Assembly: GCA_023253295.1 (NCBI GenBank)
Contig: JALRGZ010000177.1
Location: forward strand, 1 to 10,247
DNA: 10,247 nt
Reading direction: 5' to 3'
Source of the DNA: Flavobacterium sp.
GTDB taxonomy: Bacteria; Bacteroidota; Bacteroidia; Flavobacteriales; Flavobacteriaceae
Both the position numbers and the translations under genes were made by a program. Of the stretch, positions 7,404-10,247 are shown piece by piece. The notes beneath the pieces were generated by a model. It did not search any database. It saw only the letters and a program-made list of their open reading frames with translations, and was not told the origin of the DNA. Each line of letters opens with the position of its first letter. The stretch's first letter is position 1.

Positions 7404-8858
7404 TTACAATGGAGGTAAATCTCCACCTTCTTTAGTAGGAAGGTTTGTAGTACCCATTAAGTATAAATCAACTTCTCTTGCCGCCTCACGACCTTCAGAG
7501 ATAGCCCAAACGATTAATGATTGTCCTCTTCTCATATCTCCCGCAGTAAATATGTTTGGAACATTAGTTTGGTAATTATTGGCTTTGTAATTACTTCTAA
7601 AATCAGTTTCAAGACCTAATTGTTCTGCTAAGTTTTTCTCTGGACCTACGAAACCTAAAGCTAATAAAGCTAAATCACATGGCCAGATTTTTTCTGAACC
7701 TTCAATCTCGATTAATTCCGGACGTTGTCCAGGAACCATTTTCCACTCTACGTTTACAGTTTTAAGAGCTGTTAATTTACCATTGGCATCTTTGATGAAC
7801 TCTTTAGTGTTAATTAACCAGTTTCTTTCACATCCTTCTTTGTGAGAAGAAGATGTTTTTAACTGTAAAGGCCAGAATGGCCATGGAGTAGACTCGCTTC
7901 TTCCAACTGGTGGTTTTGGCATAATCTCGAAGTTAGTAACTGATTTTGCACCGTGACGGTTAGATGTACCCACACAGTCAGAACCTGTATCTCCACCACC
8001 AATTACGATTACATCTTTACCAGTTGCTAAAACTTGGTTTTCGATTTTTTCTCCAAAAACAACTTTTGTTTGTTGTGTTAAGAAATCCATTGCTTGAACT
8101 ACACCGTCAGCATCAGCTCCAGGAGTAGGTAAACCTCTTCTTTCAGTTGCACCACCACAAAGAACAATAGCATCAAATGCTTTCAAGTCTTCAATAGAGT
8201 AGTTAACACCTACATTAGTGTTTACTTTGAAAGTGATACCTTCTGCTTCAAGGATAGCAATACGTCTGTCGATAATTTCTTTTTCTAATTTGAAATTAGG
8301 AATTCCATAACGTAATAATCCACCGATAGCGTTATCTCTTTCAAAAACAGTTACAGTGTGACCTGCTCTGTTTAATTGTTGTGCAGCTGCTAAACCTGCA
8401 GGTCCCGAACCAACAACAGCAACTGTTTTACCAGTTCTTGTTTTTGGTGGTTGCGGTTTAATCCATCCTTCTTGGAAAGCACGCTCCACAATATTTTTTT
8501 CTATGTTTTCAATAGAAATTGGATCATTGATAATTCCTAATACACATGCTTTTTCACATGGAGCAGGACATAAACGCCCTGTAAATTCAGGGAAGTTATT
8601 TGTTGAATGTAATATCCAAGAAGCTTTTTGCCATTCACCTTGGTGTACCATGTGGTTGAAATCAGGGATTAAATTCCCTAATGGACATCCACTGTGGCAA
8701 AATGGAATACCACAATCCATACAACGAGATCCTTGTTTTGTAATTTCAGCTTCACTCAAAGGAACTGTAAATTCTTTATAATGTCCTACACGTTCCTGTA
8801 CTGAAGTGTATGATTCATCCTGTCTTTCGAATTCTTTAAAACCTGTTACTTTTCCCAT
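7404..8858 (-). CDS. gltD: Glutamate synthase (NADPH) small subunit
   Basis: This 484-residue subunit oxidises NADPH and passes electrons through FAD and iron-sulfur clusters to the large subunit GltB, which makes glutamate from glutamine and 2-oxoglutarate. Two N-terminal cysteine groups for [4Fe-4S] clusters are complete: Cys46, 49, 54 and 58 (CMDCGIPFCHSGCP), and Cys97, 101 and 105 (CPAPCEKAC). The FAD-binding motif GSGPAG is at 150-155, with the NADPH-binding GGGDTGSD at 287-294. The C-terminal flavin motif AGDMRRGQSLIVWAISEG is at 439-456. Length is normal for GltD. The start at 8858 follows the gltB stop by only 4 bases, so the two are surely co-transcribed. Related NADPH-dependent oxidoreductases such as the PreT/AegA type share this architecture, but the gltB neighbour settles the identity. 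Confidence 0.97.
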   Translation of the reverse strand: MGKVTGFKEFERQDESYTSVQERVGHYKEFTVPLSEAEITKQGSRCMDCGIPFCHSGCPLGNLIPDFNHMVHQGEWQKASWILHSTNNFPEFTGRLCPAPCEKACVLGIINDPISIENIEKNIVERAFQEGWIKPQPPKTRTGKTVAVVGSGPAGLAAAQQLNRAGHTVTVFERDNAIGGLLRYGIPNFKLEKEIIDRRIAILEAEGITFKVNTNVGVNYSIEDLKAFDAIVLCGGATERRGLPTPGADADGVVQAMDFLTQQTKVVFGEKIENQVLATGKDVIVIGGGDTGSDCVGTSNRHGAKSVTNFEIMPKPPVGRSESTPWPFWPLQLKTSSSHKEGCERNWLINTKEFIKDANGKLTALKTVNVEWKMVPGQRPELIEIEGSEKIWPCDLALLALGFVGPEKNLAEQLGLETDFRSNYKANNYQTNVPNIFTAGDMRRGQSLIVWAISEGREAAREVDLYLMGTTNLPTKEGGDLPPL

Positions 8859-8862
8859 TGTA

Positions 8863-10116
8863 TTATGCTGTTAATTCTTCTACCATTTGTACCCCAGATT
8901 TTAAGCGCTCTAATGCTTTTTTGTATTCTGTAGGCATTACTTTTACAAAATTCTCTAAGCTAGTGTTCCAATCACTTAATAATTCAGCTCCTTTTGTACT
9001 GTCAGTGTACTGAACGTGTCTTTCGATTAAGTGTTTTAATTCATCAGCTTCTTGTCCTTCAACTGTTTCAAACTCGATTGTTTCAGTGTTACACAATCCG
9101 TTTTTGAATTTGTTTTGAGGATCATAGATATAAGCGATACCACCACTCATACCTGCAGCAAAGTTTCTTCCTGTTTTACCAAGAACTACTACTTTTCCTC
9201 CAGTCATGTACTCACAACCGTGGTCACCAACTCCCTCAACAACTGCTACAGCTCCTGAGTTACGTACTGCAAAACGTTCTCCTGCAATACCATTGATGAA
9301 TGCTTCTCCTTCGATAGCACCAAATAAACATACGTTTCCTACGATGATGTTTTCTGAAGCAACAAAAGTAGCTTTTGCCGGTTTCTTGATGATTAATTTA
9401 GCTCCAGATAAACCTTTACCTAAATAGTCATTGGTGTTTCCTTCTACTGTGAAAGTTAATCCGTGTGCACTAAATGCTCCTAAACTTTGTCCGGCAGAAC
9501 CAGTGAAATTAATGTTTAAAGTGTCTTCTGGCAGACCTAAGTGTCCGTAGATTTTAGAAATTTCGTTACTAACAATAGCACCTACTGAACGATCTGTGTT
9601 CTTGATAGGGTAATCTAAAGTCATTTTCTCTTTTCTGTATAAAGCACGGTGAGAATCTTTTAAGATTTGGAAATCCATAACATTGTCTAATCCATGGTCT
9701 TGTTTCTCAGTATTGCGAACAATCATATCTCTATATGCAGCCGGACGGTGTAAGATGGATGATAAATCTAAACCTTTAGCTTTATAGTGAGTAATCGCTT
9801 TGTTAGAATTGATTTTGTGTGTTTGACCAATCATTTCTTCCAAAGTTCTGAAACCTAAAGAAGCCATAATTCCTCTTAATTCTTCAGCTACATAGTAGAA
9901 GAAGTTAATTACGTGCTCAGGAGTTCCTTTGAAGTTTTTACGTAACTCTTTATCTTGAGTAGCAATACCTACTGGACAAGTATTCAAGTGACATTTACGC
10001 ATCATGATACATCCAGAAGCAACAAGCGGAGCAGTAGCGAAACCAAATTCTTCAGCACCTAATAAAGCAGCGATTGCTACGTCACGACCCGTTTTTAACT
10101 GACCGTCACATTCTAC
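8863..10116 (-). CDS. gltB: Glutamate synthase (NADPH) large subunit, C-terminal fragment
   Basis: About 417 C-terminal residues of a subunit normally near 1500 long are present. The fragment begins inside the FMN/2-oxoglutarate synthase domain at VECDGQLKTGRDV. It keeps the [3Fe-4S] cysteines in CIMMRKCHLNTC. A GXGXG domain follows, running roughly from SKIYGHLGL to the AGMSGGIAYIYD block. The amidotransferase, central and most of the synthase domains are missing. A GTG at 10128 can be read as a start, but it is not a real one: GltB homology fades just after residue V of VECDGQ, and the frame is closed by a TAA at 10156-10158. The loss coincides with sequence from an unrelated gene on the other strand, so the fragment ends at a junction rather than at a gene start. 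The in-frame coding from there to the stop is intact. gltD lies 4 bases downstream. Confidence 0.93.
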   Translation of the reverse strand, partial: VECDGQLKTGRDVAIAALLGAEEFGFATAPLVASGCIMMRKCHLNTCPVGIATQDKELRKNFKGTPEHVINFFYYVAEELRGIMASLGFRTLEEMIGQTHKINSNKAITHYKAKGLDLSSILHRPAAYRDMIVRNTEKQDHGLDNVMDFQILKDSHRALYRKEKMTLDYPIKNTDRSVGAIVSNEISKIYGHLGLPEDTLNINFTGSAGQSLGAFSAHGLTFTVEGNTNDYLGKGLSGAKLIIKKPAKATFVASENIIVGNVCLFGAIEGEAFINGIAGERFAVRNSGAVAVVEGVGDHGCEYMTGGKVVVLGKTGRNFAAGMSGGIAYIYDPQNKFKNGLCNTETIEFETVEGQEADELKHLIERHVQYTDSTKGAELLSDWNTSLENFVKVMPTEYKKALERLKSGVQMVEELTA

Positions 10117-10247
10117 AATCCTGCGCACTTCCCGGATCGTAAGATACCGACCACATTAATCGCTAAGAATTTAATGATGGCGCATCTATGGGGCATTAAG
10201 ACTTTTTATTATAGTCTAATGAACAAGAAAGGTGCAAAGGAACAAGA
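10114..10247 (+). CDS. nrdA: Class Ia ribonucleotide reductase large subunit, internal fragment
   Basis: The plus-strand frame starting at TAC 10114 is open to the window end and reads YNPAHFPDRKIP, then a helix-like stretch, then WGIKTFYYSLMNKKGAKEQ. From memory it aligns without gaps over 44 residues to about positions 699-742 of E. coli NrdA (YDPSRFPSGKVP ... FGVKTLYYQNTRDGAEDAQ). It includes the paired tyrosines Tyr730-Tyr731 of the radical-transfer path (codons 10207-10212). NrdA reduces ribonucleotides to deoxyribonucleotides with NrdB. No start is present: upstream the frame runs into sequence that is gltB antisense, and it is closed by a TAA at 10096-10098. It is therefore a piece cut at its 5' side by the junction; the last 20 or so residues of the protein would lie beyond the window. 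Confidence 0.75.

Noticed and set aside
7214..7426. A 70-codon minus-strand ORF between lysA and gltD
   Set aside because: It overlaps the end of gltD, the terminator hairpin, the tandem repeats and the lysA promoter. It has no recognisable motif and is best explained as chance reading through regulatory DNA.
9052..9427. Plus-strand ORFs antisense to gltB, and similar short ORFs antisense to the receptor, pafA, lysA and gltD
   Set aside because: They lie wholly within strongly conserved genes on the other strand and show no domain, promoter or independent support.
10126..10128. GTG as the start codon of a short gltB-like gene
   Set aside because: GltB needs about 1080 more residues upstream. 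The codon lies inside sequence that codes for NrdA on the other strand and is not preceded by any start signal.
1..10247. A single undescribed multigene system such as a defence island, biosynthetic cluster or mobile element
   Set aside because: The genes are separate transcription units with known or housekeeping roles. No repeats, integrase, transposase, toxin-antitoxin pair or defence-type domains are visible.

Overview
The window looks like a piece of a Flavobacteriaceae chromosome, probably Flavobacterium or a close relative. The DNA is AT-rich and the genes lack Shine-Dalgarno sequences. Two promoters match the Bacteroidetes pattern (TTG about 19-20 bases before TAnnTTTG). One protein is a PafA-type phosphatase, a family best known from flavobacteria. 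Genus is inferred from these features and from family resemblance, not from a search.

Layout, left to right. (1) Positions 27-2376, minus strand: a TonB-dependent, siderophore-type outer-membrane receptor with its own promoter and terminator. (2) 2377-2714: an AT-rich spacer holding that promoter and no convincing gene. (3) 2715-4112, minus: a secreted alpha/beta hydrolase of unknown substrate with a visible Ser-Asp-His triad. (4) 4304-5920, plus, divergent from the hydrolase: pafA, a secreted alkaline phosphatase with the complete PafA active site. (5) A bidirectional terminator at 5925-5956 separates pafA from the convergent lysA (5971-7188, minus), which makes lysine from meso-diaminopimelate. 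(6) gltD (7404-8858, minus) and the 3' part of gltB (8863 to about 10116, minus), 4 bases apart, encode the two subunits of NADPH-dependent glutamate synthase. (7) From about 10114 to the end, the sequence no longer encodes gltB. It encodes, on the plus strand, an internal piece of a class Ia ribonucleotide reductase large subunit (NrdA).

Functionally, gltBD and lysA are core nitrogen and amino-acid metabolism. pafA, the hydrolase and the receptor are cell-surface or secreted nutrient-acquisition genes. Nothing ties all of them into one system, and only gltB-gltD looks like an operon.

The notable anomaly is the right end. gltB homology on one strand and nrdA homology on the other meet within a few bases near 10111-10119, and both genes are cut in mid-domain. 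This is either an assembly or amplification chimera or a real rearrangement; the abrupt head-on join of two conserved housekeeping genes makes an artefact more likely. I found no CRISPR array, insertion sequence, tRNA, rRNA or convincing new multigene system.
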